Shown in pieces: positions 1-6,565 of a stretch of DNA of 9,473 bases (position 1 is its first letter; every line of letters begins with the position of its first letter). Both the position numbers and the translations under genes were made by a program. Source of the stretch: Alphaproteobacteria bacterium UBA1303 (GTDB lineage Bacteria > Pseudomonadota > Alphaproteobacteria > Micropepsales > Micropepsaceae). The notes beneath the pieces were generated by a model. It was not told the DNA's origin. It saw only the letters and a program-made list of their open reading frames with translations, and ran no database searches. The DNA lies in NCBI GenBank assembly GCA_002307315.1, contig DBTZ01000022.1:12472-21944 (forward strand), read 5' to 3'.

Positions 1-1198
<1,198 letters not shown>

Positions 1199-1203
1199 GA
1201 TGC

Positions 1204-1296
1204 CTCTCCCTACGCCGGCATGATCCGGGTCAGGTTTTAAGGGACTCGCGGGATTGCGATCTCAGCCCTGTCAATTCAGGACGCCCCCGGACAGAG
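1204..1296 (-). promoter_or_regulatory. TPP riboswitch (THI element) of thiC
   Basis: Read on the minus strand, this leader carries the hallmark thiamine-pyrophosphate aptamer blocks in order. They are GGGGGCG near the 5' side, the invariant CTGAGA (1260-1265), ACCTGACCCGGAT (about 1223-1235), then ATGCCGGCGTAGGGA before the start codon. The closing stem P1 can form between CTCTGTCC (1289-1296) and GGGAGAG (1204-1210), with one mismatch. The thiC ribosome binding site lies inside the 3' strand of P1, so ligand binding should block translation initiation. No separate expression platform fits in the five bases left before the ATG. Confidence 0.95.
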
Positions 1297-1297
1297 T

Positions 1298-1326
1298 GAT
1301 AATCGCCCAGTCGGCCGCTATGTCAA
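1298..1326 (-). promoter_or_regulatory. Promoter of the thiC riboswitch transcript
   Basis: On the minus strand a consensus -35 TTGACA (1321-1326) is followed after exactly 17 bases by ATTATC (1298-1303) as the -10 box. The predicted transcription start is near 1291, right at the 5' edge of the TPP aptamer, which supports the call. The promoter lies in the region shared with the divergent metallopeptidase gene. Confidence 0.7.
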
Positions 1327-1370
1327 GTACGGGAAACGCGTTGGGATATTGTGGTTTTTCCACAGCTTGC

Positions 1371-1376
1371 TATCCT
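1371..1376 (+). promoter_or_regulatory. Possible -10 box giving a leaderless metallopeptidase transcript
   Basis: TATCCT lies 7 bases before the ATG at 1384, with a weak -35 candidate TTGTGG (1349-1354) at 16 bp spacing. No Shine-Dalgarno sequence is visible before the ATG. A start of transcription at or near the A of the ATG would make the mRNA leaderless, which is common in alphaproteobacteria. The -35 match is poor, so this remains tentative. Confidence 0.3.
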
Positions 1377-1383
1377 TCGAGCC

Positions 1384-1779
1384 ATGAACTGGTCTGTCCT
1401 TCTCGCCCCGTCGCTCGACGATATCGAAGCCATCGCCCGCGTCGAGTTCGACCGGCTGCCGGAAAAGTTCCGCGACTTATGCGACGGCGTGCTGTTTGCG
1501 GTGCAGGACTTCCCCGACGAAGACGTGATGGACGAAATGGGCGTCGAGACCGAGTTCGATCTCTTGGGCCTGTTTCAAGGCGCCGACCTGACGGAACGCG
1601 ACTCCGGCCATGCGCGGCCCGAGCCGACGATGATCTTTCTCTATCGCCGTCCGATCCTCGATTACTGGGCGGAGAATTCCGTCACTCTCGGCGAGGTGGT
1701 CCGTCATGTCCTGGTGCATGAAATCGGCCACCATTTCGGCTTGTCCGACGACGACATGGCAGCAATCGAAGCGAGGTAA
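1384..1779 (+). CDS. Zincin-like metallopeptidase family protein (HExxH, 131 aa)
   Basis: This is a small acidic cytoplasmic protein of the bacterial 'metallopeptidase family' (Pfam Zincin_1/DUF1025 type). The C-terminal zinc site HEIGHHFGLSDDD starts at residue 112: His112 and His116 are the expected zinc ligands, Glu113 the catalytic base, and an acidic cluster 122-124 follows. Upstream sections match the family: 'LPEKFRDLCDGVLFAVQDFP' (about 25-44), a short acidic strand, 'LLGLFQG' (60-66), then 'MIFLYRRPILDYW' (83-95). There is no signal peptide or membrane segment. Length is normal for the family. The ATG at 1384 gives the family-like N-terminus; an in-frame GTG at 1351 would add 11 residues, but these lie in what looks like promoter sequence. 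No substrate is known for this family. It diverges from thiC and converges with the creatininase-family gene, with no visible terminator in the 35-bp gap between them. Confidence 0.88.
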   Translation: MNWSVLLAPSLDDIEAIARVEFDRLPEKFRDLCDGVLFAVQDFPDEDVMDEMGVETEFDLLGLFQGADLTERDSGHARPEPTMIFLYRRPILDYWAENSVTLGEVVRHVLVHEIGHHFGLSDDDMAAIEAR

Positions 1780-1814
1780 CCAAGGCACGACGGCACGGGG
1801 CCGGCGAATGGAAT

Positions 1815-2552
1815 TCACGTCGCCTCGAACGCCTTGAATTCGGCAATCAACCCCTTCACCGCCACGGTGTAGATCTGTCCGCCGGCAGCGGACGATGCGC
1901 GCGACGGGTCGGAACCGATCCGCCCGTCGGGGAAGCGGCGTTTAAAGTCCTCGGCATCGTGAATCGGGCCGGATGCCGCCACCGGCGGCGACAGCGGCGC
2001 GACCTTGTAGGTTTTGGGCAAAAGATAGCGGGTCAGCGAAATTTCGCTCGGCGTAGCATGATTGCCCTCTTCGGCCGAGAACAGCGCCTTGCAGGTTTCG
2101 GCAACGCCGGGCAGTTCCCACCAATTGCGCATCATGCAATAGGCGGTCGGCCGGCCGGCGGCGAAACTCTTCTCGTGATAGACCTCGGCAAAGGCGGCAT
2201 TGATGGTGGCGATGTTGCCGCCGTGACCGTTGAGCCAGTAAAGCCGCCGAAAGCCGTGGTGGATCAAGCTGTCGGCCCAATCGCGGATCGCCGCGATCAT
2301 GGTCGATGGTCTGAGCGTGATGGTCCCGGGAAACTGCATGTGATGCTGGGCGACGCCGACATCGAACGTCGGCGCCACCAGGAACCCCGCTTCGTCGCCC
2401 GCCGCCCGGGCGATCAGTTCCGGGCACAGCGCATCGGTGCCGATCAGACCGGTGGGACCGTGCTGTTCGGTCGATCCTATTGGGATGACCAGCGCCTTGC
2501 TGATCGCCAGATAGGATTCGATTTCCGGCCAGGTCGAAAGCTGAAGTTGCAT
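1815..2552 (-). CDS. Creatininase-family amidohydrolase (245 aa)
   Basis: Members of this family are metal-dependent amidohydrolases that open or remove amide groups; known examples are creatininase, the FAPy deformylase of riboflavin synthesis and mycofactocin MftE. Visible motifs are 'IPIGSTEQHGPTGLIGTD' (residues 23-40), with metal-ligand candidates Glu29, His31 and Asp40, 'YWLNGHGGN' (105-113) with His110, and 'GNHATPSEIS' (163-172) with Glu170. The C-terminus 'DFKRRFPDGRIGSDPSRAS' is also typical. Length is usual (about 240-270 aa). There is no signal peptide, so it should act in the cytoplasm. The ATG at 2552 has AGGTG six bases upstream. True creatininase carries GHYEN where this protein has GHGGN, so creatinine is not the assumed substrate. 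It is divergent from a TonB-dependent receptor, which may import its substrate or a precursor (inference). Family assignment is firm; substrate is unknown. Confidence 0.9.
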   Translation of the reverse strand: MQLQLSTWPEIESYLAISKALVIPIGSTEQHGPTGLIGTDALCPELIARAAGDEAGFLVAPTFDVGVAQHHMQFPGTITLRPSTMIAAIRDWADSLIHHGFRRLYWLNGHGGNIATINAAFAEVYHEKSFAAGRPTAYCMMRNWWELPGVAETCKALFSAEEGNHATPSEISLTRYLLPKTYKVAPLSPPVAASGPIHDAEDFKRRFPDGRIGSDPSRASSAAGGQIYTVAVKGLIAEFKAFEAT

Positions 2553-2676
2553 GTGCGCACCTGCACGGCCGCGAAGGACCGATTCAACTCAACCCGGCAA
2601 TATTGGGGATTATCCGCCGCAGGGGCAAGGCGCCGCAGCCGCACATCGCGCAATAGTAGTAAAAAATTTCGAATTC

Positions 2677-2694
2677 TCGTATATATACATATGG
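2677..2694 (+). promoter_or_regulatory. AT-rich promoter/operator-like element upstream of the receptor
   Basis: TCGTATATATACATATGG contains the perfect 10-bp palindrome GTATATATAC (2679-2688) inside GC-rich surroundings. TATATA or TATACA inside it could serve as a -10 box, but no good -35 is seen at the right distance. A related string, TCGTATAT followed by TACATA, occurs at 5496-5517 upstream of ompW. The role as promoter or regulator site is inference. Confidence 0.35.
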
Positions 2695-2744
2695 CTATGG
2701 GGCGAAAGGGACGACAAAGCCACACCGGCAAAGGGAAAACATGC

Positions 2745-2768
2745 CGACGCCGGTTTTCGGACGCGTCG
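2745..2768 (+). other. Possible hairpin in the receptor leader
   Basis: CGACG (2745-2749) can pair with CGTCG (2764-2768), and the inner CCG (2750-2752) with CGG (2758-2760). The loop is GTTTT, with a 3-base bulge on the 3' side. It lies about 110 bases before the receptor ATG. No T-tract follows, so it is not an ordinary terminator. It may just be a leader structure. Confidence 0.3.
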
Positions 2769-2874
2769 TCGCGAGAGTGACATGTACGACACACGATACT
2801 GTCATGAGTATTCCTTAGCGAAGAGCAGAATGCGCTTGCGTGCGCATGAGTGTTCGCAAATTGAGGGGTTTTGC

Positions 2875-5394
2875 ATGTCCGTCTACAAGAACGCTGTATC
2901 GCTGGCCGTGCTCGCCGTCGCCATGACGCCCGTCGGGGCTCTGGCCGAAGCGATCGACGACCAATCGCTGATCGAAACCGTGGTGGTAACCGCGCAGAAG
3001 CGCGAACAGAACCCGGTCGATGTGCCGATGGCGATTACCGCCTATTCCGGCAAGTTCATGACCGACGTCGGCATCCAGGAATTCGACAAGCTGTCGCTGT
3101 TCGTGCCCGGCTTCGTGGTGCAGAATCAATCGCCCAACAACCCGGGTTTCGGGTTGCGCGGCCTGACGCTGGACTCCGGCGAAGCGGCGCAGGAACCGCG
3201 CGTATCGGTGTTCGAAGACGACGTATCGATTTCGACCACCCGCGCCACCTACATCGAACTGTTCGACATCGAGCGCGTCGAAGTCGTGAAAGGGCCGCAA
3301 ACCACCCTGTTCGGCCGCGCCGCGCTGATGGGCGGGGTCAACGTCATTCAGAACAAGGCCAAGATCGGAAAATACGATTATGCCGCTTCGCTCGAAACCG
3401 GCGATTACAATTACCATATGCTCGAAGGCATGGTGAACCTGCCGGTCAGCGACAGCGTGGCGGTGCGTCTTGCCGCCCGCTACAAAATGCGCAACGGCTA
3501 TATCGAAAATCTCGGCGATGGTGACGACTACAATTCGGTCGATACCCTTGCCGGCCGTCTTTCCGTCGCCTGGAAACCGATCGAGAACTTTACCCTCGAC
3601 GTCATCGTCAACGGCGAAGTCGATCGACCGAGCGGTACCTCCTTCAAGTCCGGTACGTTCTACCCTGCGGACGTCAACGGCACCATCGTCGGCAACCTCG
3701 GCCATACCTCCGGTGCGGCCCTGACCGACCATATCGCCGGTTTCGAGAACGGAAAAAGCCTTGGCCTCAGCCGTAAGGTTTGGGACGTCAAGGGGCTGAC
3801 CGACTATAAAATCGGTCCGCAACTGACGTTATCCACCGTCACCGCCTATCGCCGGTTCGACTCGCTGGAAGTCTTCGATCCCGACGGCTTCGCCCAGCCG
3901 ATGCTGCAATCGGCCGAAGACGAGCGTGGCGATCAGTTCAGCCACGAGATGCGGCTCAACTACGATTACGGCGACCGGCTTACCGCCTTCGGCGGCGTCA
4001 GCTACTTCTACAGCAACGTGTCGCAGCGCGTACCCCTGCAGTTCAACGAAAACATGGCGCTGGCGCTGATCAGTGGTCAGTCCGCATTATTGCAATACCA
4101 ACCCGCCAGTTTCTTCAGTTCGAGCACCTTTACCGGCGGTTATGCGCCGGCGCTTATCAAGGGCATCGCCAAAGCGACGGTCTATTCGAAATATTACAAT
4201 GCAATGGTCGGCAATTATGGCGCCGCCGCCGCCGCCGCCTATGCTACGTCGCAGGCCACCGCCTACGTTACCGCCAACAACGCGATACTCAATGCGGTCG
4301 CCGCCGGCCTCAAATCCAACCATTGGGAAGAGGCCACCAATTACGGCAAGACCAAGTCGGTCGATCTCTACGGCGACGTCACTTATCGCCTTACCGACCA
4401 ATTCGAGCTGAACGCCGGCGCACGCTATACGCACGACGACAAGACCACGTCCTTCGCTGCCCAAACGGCCGACACATCCTATCTCGGCATGTTCCTCAAA
4501 AACGCCGCCAGCGGCACCGGATGGGGCATCATCTACCAACCGACCAAGAACAACGGCGATAAAATCTCCCGCGATTTTTCGGACGACGGTCTTTCCTGGC
4601 GCTTTTCCGCCCGTTACGCACCGGAAGATAACACCAGCTTCTACGCCACCTATGCCCGTGGTCGTCGGCCAGAAGTTCTGAGTGCAAAATCGCCGACCGC
4701 TCCCAATGGCGACCCGACGTTTACCCCGGCGCCTGCCGAACTCGTCGATTCCTACGAAATCGGCGCCAAGACGTTTGCTATGGACGGCAAGCTCCGCCTC
4801 GACGCCGCGCTGTATTTCTACGACTACACCAACTTCCAATCTTCTCGGTTGGAAAGCGGCGAGTTCGTTTCCTTCAACGCCGGCAAGGCGGAGGCCTATG
4901 GTTTCGAAAGCACGATGGAATGGGCCGTCGCCGACCGGGCCGATCTATTCGCCACCTACACCTACAACCGCGCCCGCTTCGTCGGCGCGTCGATATACCA
5001 GGGCAATAAATTCCGCCTCAACCCCGACCATAAATTCTCGGTCGGCGCATCGATCCGCCAAGACCTGTTCGGTGGAACCTTCAACTTCCTGCCGACCTAT
5101 ACCTGGCAGTCGAAGATATATTTCGACGATGACGACGATATTGCCTCCGAACAGGACAATCTGATCGCCGACACCAAGCTCGACGAGTTCCAGAAACCGT
5201 ATGGTCTGTTGAACCTGCGTCTCACCTGGCAGCCGGAAGGCCGCCCGTGGAGCATTAGCGCATACGCAAGTAATGTTCTCGATCAGAAGTACATCAAGGA
5301 TGCCGGAAATTCGGGCGACAATCTCGGCATTCCCACCTTTATCGCCGGCGAACCGCGTTTCTTCGGGATGAGCATCTCGCTGAAGATGCAGTAA
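2875..5394 (+). CDS. TonB-dependent outer-membrane receptor (839 aa)
   Basis: This is an active transporter of the outer membrane, energised through TonB, that brings a scarce or large ligand into the periplasm. In order: a signal peptide (residues 1-24, cut after GALA), a TonB-box-like ETVVVTAQ (34-41) followed by KREQNPVDVPMAIT, and a plug domain ending around 'IERVEVVKGPQTTLFGR' (132-148) and 'GGVNVIQNKA'. The long beta-barrel ends in 'FFGMSISLKMQ'. The ATG at 2875 is chosen because it follows GAGGGG by six bases and begins a good signal peptide; the frame is open upstream, but that sequence reads as leader. Odd points are an alanine-rich insert at residues 443-479 coded partly by six GCC repeats, and a final Gln instead of the usual aromatic residue. 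The ligand cannot be read from sequence; the type resembles the broad CirA/FecA-like receptors of alphaproteobacteria. It diverges from a creatininase-family gene and is followed by a terminator and ompW. Confidence 0.93.
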   Translation: MSVYKNAVSLAVLAVAMTPVGALAEAIDDQSLIETVVVTAQKREQNPVDVPMAITAYSGKFMTDVGIQEFDKLSLFVPGFVVQNQSPNNPGFGLRGLTLDSGEAAQEPRVSVFEDDVSISTTRATYIELFDIERVEVVKGPQTTLFGRAALMGGVNVIQNKAKIGKYDYAASLETGDYNYHMLEGMVNLPVSDSVAVRLAARYKMRNGYIENLGDGDDYNSVDTLAGRLSVAWKPIENFTLDVIVNGEVDRPSGTSFKSGTFYPADVNGTIVGNLGHTSGAALTDHIAGFENGKSLGLSRKVWDVKGLTDYKIGPQLTLSTVTAYRRFDSLEVFDPDGFAQPMLQSAEDERGDQFSHEMRLNYDYGDRLTAFGGVSYFYSNVSQRVPLQFNENMALALISGQSALLQYQPASFFSSSTFTGGYAPALIKGIAKATVYSKYYNAMVGNYGAAAAAAYATSQATAYVTANNAILNAVAAGLKSNHWEEATNYGKTKSVDLYGDVTYRLTDQFELNAGARYTHDDKTTSFAAQTADTSYLGMFLKNAASGTGWGIIYQPTKNNGDKISRDFSDDGLSWRFSARYAPEDNTSFYATYARGRRPEVLSAKSPTAPNGDPTFTPAPAELVDSYEIGAKTFAMDGKLRLDAALYFYDYTNFQSSRLESGEFVSFNAGKAEAYGFESTMEWAVADRADLFATYTYNRARFVGASIYQGNKFRLNPDHKFSVGASIRQDLFGGTFNFLPTYTWQSKIYFDDDDDIASEQDNLIADTKLDEFQKPYGLLNLRLTWQPEGRPWSISAYASNVLDQKYIKDAGNSGDNLGIPTFIAGEPRFFGMSISLKMQ
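4222..4239 (+). repeat. (GCC)6 trinucleotide repeat coding for six alanines
   Basis: Six uninterrupted GCC codons give Ala450-Ala455 in the TonB-dependent receptor, followed by more alanine-rich sequence to about residue 479. Slippage would change length by whole alanines and keep the frame. Confidence 0.85.
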
Positions 5395-5412
5395 AAACCG
5401 CATCGAGTAGCG

Positions 5413-5451
5413 AAAAGCCACGGGGAAGAATGCCTCCCCCGTGGCTTTTTT
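5413..5451 (+). terminator. Intrinsic terminator of the receptor gene
   Basis: GCCACGGGG (5417-5425) pairs perfectly with CCCCGTGGC (5437-5445) and runs straight into six T; AAAA precedes the stem. It starts about 20 bases after the receptor stop codon. The A-run on the left side means it could also work on the opposite strand, though no minus-strand gene ends here. It separates the receptor transcript from ompW. Confidence 0.92.
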
Positions 5452-5495
5452 GCATGCGGCGACTGGAGATTATCGAGCAACATATAATCGTAAAT

Positions 5496-5517
5496 TCGTA
5501 TATTTGTACATACATAT
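5496..5517 (+). promoter_or_regulatory. AT-rich element upstream of ompW, resembling the receptor's
   Basis: TCGTATATTTGTACATACATAT shares TCGTATAT and then TACATA with the element at 2677-2694 upstream of the receptor, with extra bases in between. It lies about 90 bases before the ompW ATG in a strongly AT-rich stretch (about 5480-5550). The region also has TTGACA (5528-5533), whose 17-bp-spaced -10 position is poor, and TATTAT (5563-5568) without a good -35. The true promoter cannot be decided by eye. Confidence 0.35.
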
Positions 5518-5600
5518 TTTGTTTAAATTGACATTTCACATTCTATTTTCGCATCGCCTGGATATTATCAACACAGAAACTGTTTTATTGAGGATGCACC

Positions 5601-6221
5601 ATGAAAACCAAGTTCCTTGCCGCCGCTGCGTTGTCGGCCCTGGCCCTGTCGTCCGTTCCTGCCGCCGCCGAAGAAGCGCCCGGCACGATCCTGTTGCGAC
5701 TGCGCGCAGTGGAAATCGTCCCCGACGTCAGTTCGCATGTCGGCACCGCCACAGGATTGGTGAGAATCACCGACACCACTATTCCGGAAGCCGACATTAC
5801 CTACTTCATCAACGAGCATTGGGCGGTTGAAGCCATTGCCGGCACCGACAAGCATTCGATCTATCTCAAGAACGGCACCTCCCTCGGCACTACCTATCTT
5901 CTGCCGCCGGTTGTGTCTTTGCAGTACCATTTCGATCAGATCGGGCCGTTCAAGCCCTACCTCGGCGCCGGCCCGCAATACACGTTCTTCTACAACAAAA
6001 GCGCCAGAGGCGCACTGGGCAAACTGCACCTAACCGACGGCTTCGGGTTTGCGCTTCAGGCGGGCACCGACATTCCGGTCAGCGAAAACTTTTTTCTCAA
6101 CATCGATGTCAAAAAAGTGTTTCTGCAGACTACCGCTTCGTTCGGCTCGTCCAACGCCATTGCCGGACATGTCAACATCAATCCCTGGCTGATCGGCACC
6201 GGGGTCGGCGTCAAATTCTGA
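5601..6221 (+). CDS. ompW: OmpW-family outer-membrane protein (206 aa)
   Basis: OmpW proteins are eight-stranded beta-barrels of the outer membrane with a hydrophobic channel, linked to uptake of small hydrophobic compounds and to stress responses. The signal peptide is residues 1-23 (MKTKFLAAAALSALALSSVPAAA, cut before EEA). Family signatures are 'LLRLRAVEIVPD' near the mature start, 'EADITYFINEHWAVEAIAGT' (around 62-81), 'LPPVVSLQYHF' followed by 'KPYLGAGPQYTFFY', 'LNIDVKKVFLQTT' and the C-terminal 'NPWLIGTGVGVKF' ending in the aromatic Phe that guides barrel assembly. Length is normal. The ATG at 5601 has GAGGA six bases upstream (5590-5594). It is in the same direction as the TonB-dependent receptor but separated by a strong terminator, so it probably has its own promoter. 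The family is secure; the transported compound is unknown. Confidence 0.93.
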   Translation: MKTKFLAAAALSALALSSVPAAAEEAPGTILLRLRAVEIVPDVSSHVGTATGLVRITDTTIPEADITYFINEHWAVEAIAGTDKHSIYLKNGTSLGTTYLLPPVVSLQYHFDQIGPFKPYLGAGPQYTFFYNKSARGALGKLHLTDGFGFALQAGTDIPVSENFFLNIDVKKVFLQTTASFGSSNAIAGHVNINPWLIGTGVGVKF

Positions 6222-6238
6222 TTCCCTCCGTCCGTTTT

Positions 6239-6269
6239 CGGAAGGCCGCGCCTTGGCGCGGCCGTTCCG
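6239..6269. terminator. GC-rich hairpin downstream of ompW
   Basis: CGGAA + GGCCGCGC pairs with GCGCGGCC + TTCCG around a CTTG loop, with a single bulged G. It begins 17 bases after the ompW stop. The stem is very stable but no T-run follows on the + strand, so termination would be weak or factor-assisted; it may instead protect the mRNA 3' end. Confidence 0.45.
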
Positions 6270-6280
6270 CCCGCTACGTT

Positions 6281-6303
6281 CGCCCCAAGGTTGACTTGGG
6301 GCG
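6281..6303. terminator. Second hairpin downstream of ompW
   Basis: CGCCCCAAG (6281-6289) and CTTGGGGCG (6295-6303) form a perfect 9-bp stem with a GTTGA loop. On the + strand it is followed by TTAAAGTTTATT, a loosely T-rich tail, so it may be the actual ompW terminator. It lies about 80 bases before the microprotein gene. TTGACT (6291-6296) overlaps the loop and could alternatively be a -35 box for that gene. Confidence 0.45.
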
Positions 6304-6346
6304 TTAAAGTTTATTCGTGTCTTTTGTACCAAACCTCTGCGTTTTG

Positions 6347-6361
6347 CGCTCCAATGGAGCG
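6347..6361. promoter_or_regulatory. 15-bp palindrome upstream of the microprotein gene
   Basis: CGCTCCA and TGGAGCG form a perfect inverted repeat around one central A, 23 bases before the ATG at 6385. It could be an operator or a short hairpin near the ribosome binding site. Role unknown. Confidence 0.25.
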
Positions 6362-6384
6362 AGGAGCCGCCGAGGAACAACACG

Positions 6385-6528
6385 ATGTCGGAAAATGCGT
6401 TCGACACCGACGAAGATGGCATCACCCGCAGAGGCCGGTTGCGGTGCAATCCGGTATTTCTGATCTGCGTAACGTCCTGCTTGGTTTTTTGGGCCCTGGT
6501 CGTCGTCGGAGGGCTGTTGCTGCTATAG
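6385..6528 (+). CDS. Predicted single-pass membrane microprotein (47 aa)
   Basis: No family is recognised. The reading frame starts at ATG 6385, after GAGGA (6372-6376) with eight bases between, and ends in TAG at 6526-6528. The protein has an acidic N-terminus (MSENAFDTDEDG, residues 1-12), a short basic stretch (RRGRLR, 15-20), then a hydrophobic segment from about residue 23 to the end (NPVFLICVTSCLVF...GGLLLL) that fits one transmembrane helix. The basic residues before the helix suggest an N-in orientation by the positive-inside rule. Three cysteines (21, 28, 32) flank or sit in the helix. The gene stands alone between the ompW hairpins and the convergent end of uup, 37 bp away. The good ribosome binding site and the sensible protein layout support a real gene, but there is no homology evidence. 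Confidence 0.6.
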   Translation: MSENAFDTDEDGITRRGRLRCNPVFLICVTSCLVFWALVVVGGLLLL

Positions 6529-6565
6529 CGACCTTGCGGAAGGCTTCGCGGCTGATCGCGGCGCA

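Larger units (their letters stand above)
2553..2874. other. Intergenic region between divergent creatininase and receptor genes
   Basis: These 322 bases carry no convincing gene, although the receptor frame stays open upstream to 2551. They hold the AGGTG ribosome binding site of the minus-strand amidohydrolase just beyond its ATG, and an AT-rich stretch around 2661-2694 with a palindromic GTATATATAC. A leader of about 180 bases precedes the receptor, with a possible hairpin at 2745-2768 and a smaller one at 2831-2846 (TGCGC/GCGCA). The receptor ribosome binding site GAGGGG (2863-2868) sits at the end. Confidence 0.6.

Noticed and set aside
1254..1721. Plus-strand 155-aa frame overlapping the TPP riboswitch and the metallopeptidase
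   Set aside because: It is out of frame with the HExxH protein, crosses the riboswitch and promoter, and has no recognisable motif.
1780..1814. Terminator between the convergent metallopeptidase and creatininase genes
   Set aside because: No stable stem followed by a T-run could be found in the 35-bp gap on either strand.
2551..2874. N-terminal extension of the receptor frame upstream of ATG 2875
   Set aside because: The ATG at 2875 has a good ribosome binding site and opens a proper signal peptide; the upstream translation is not signal-like and covers the regulatory region.
2815..3822. Minus-strand 335-aa frame opposite the receptor
   Set aside because: Antisense shadow of the TonB-dependent receptor, without a ribosome site or family motif.
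6529..6565. Terminator between the microprotein gene and uup
   Set aside because: Only a 4-bp stem (CCTT/AAGG, 6532-6543) is visible and no T-run follows on either strand.
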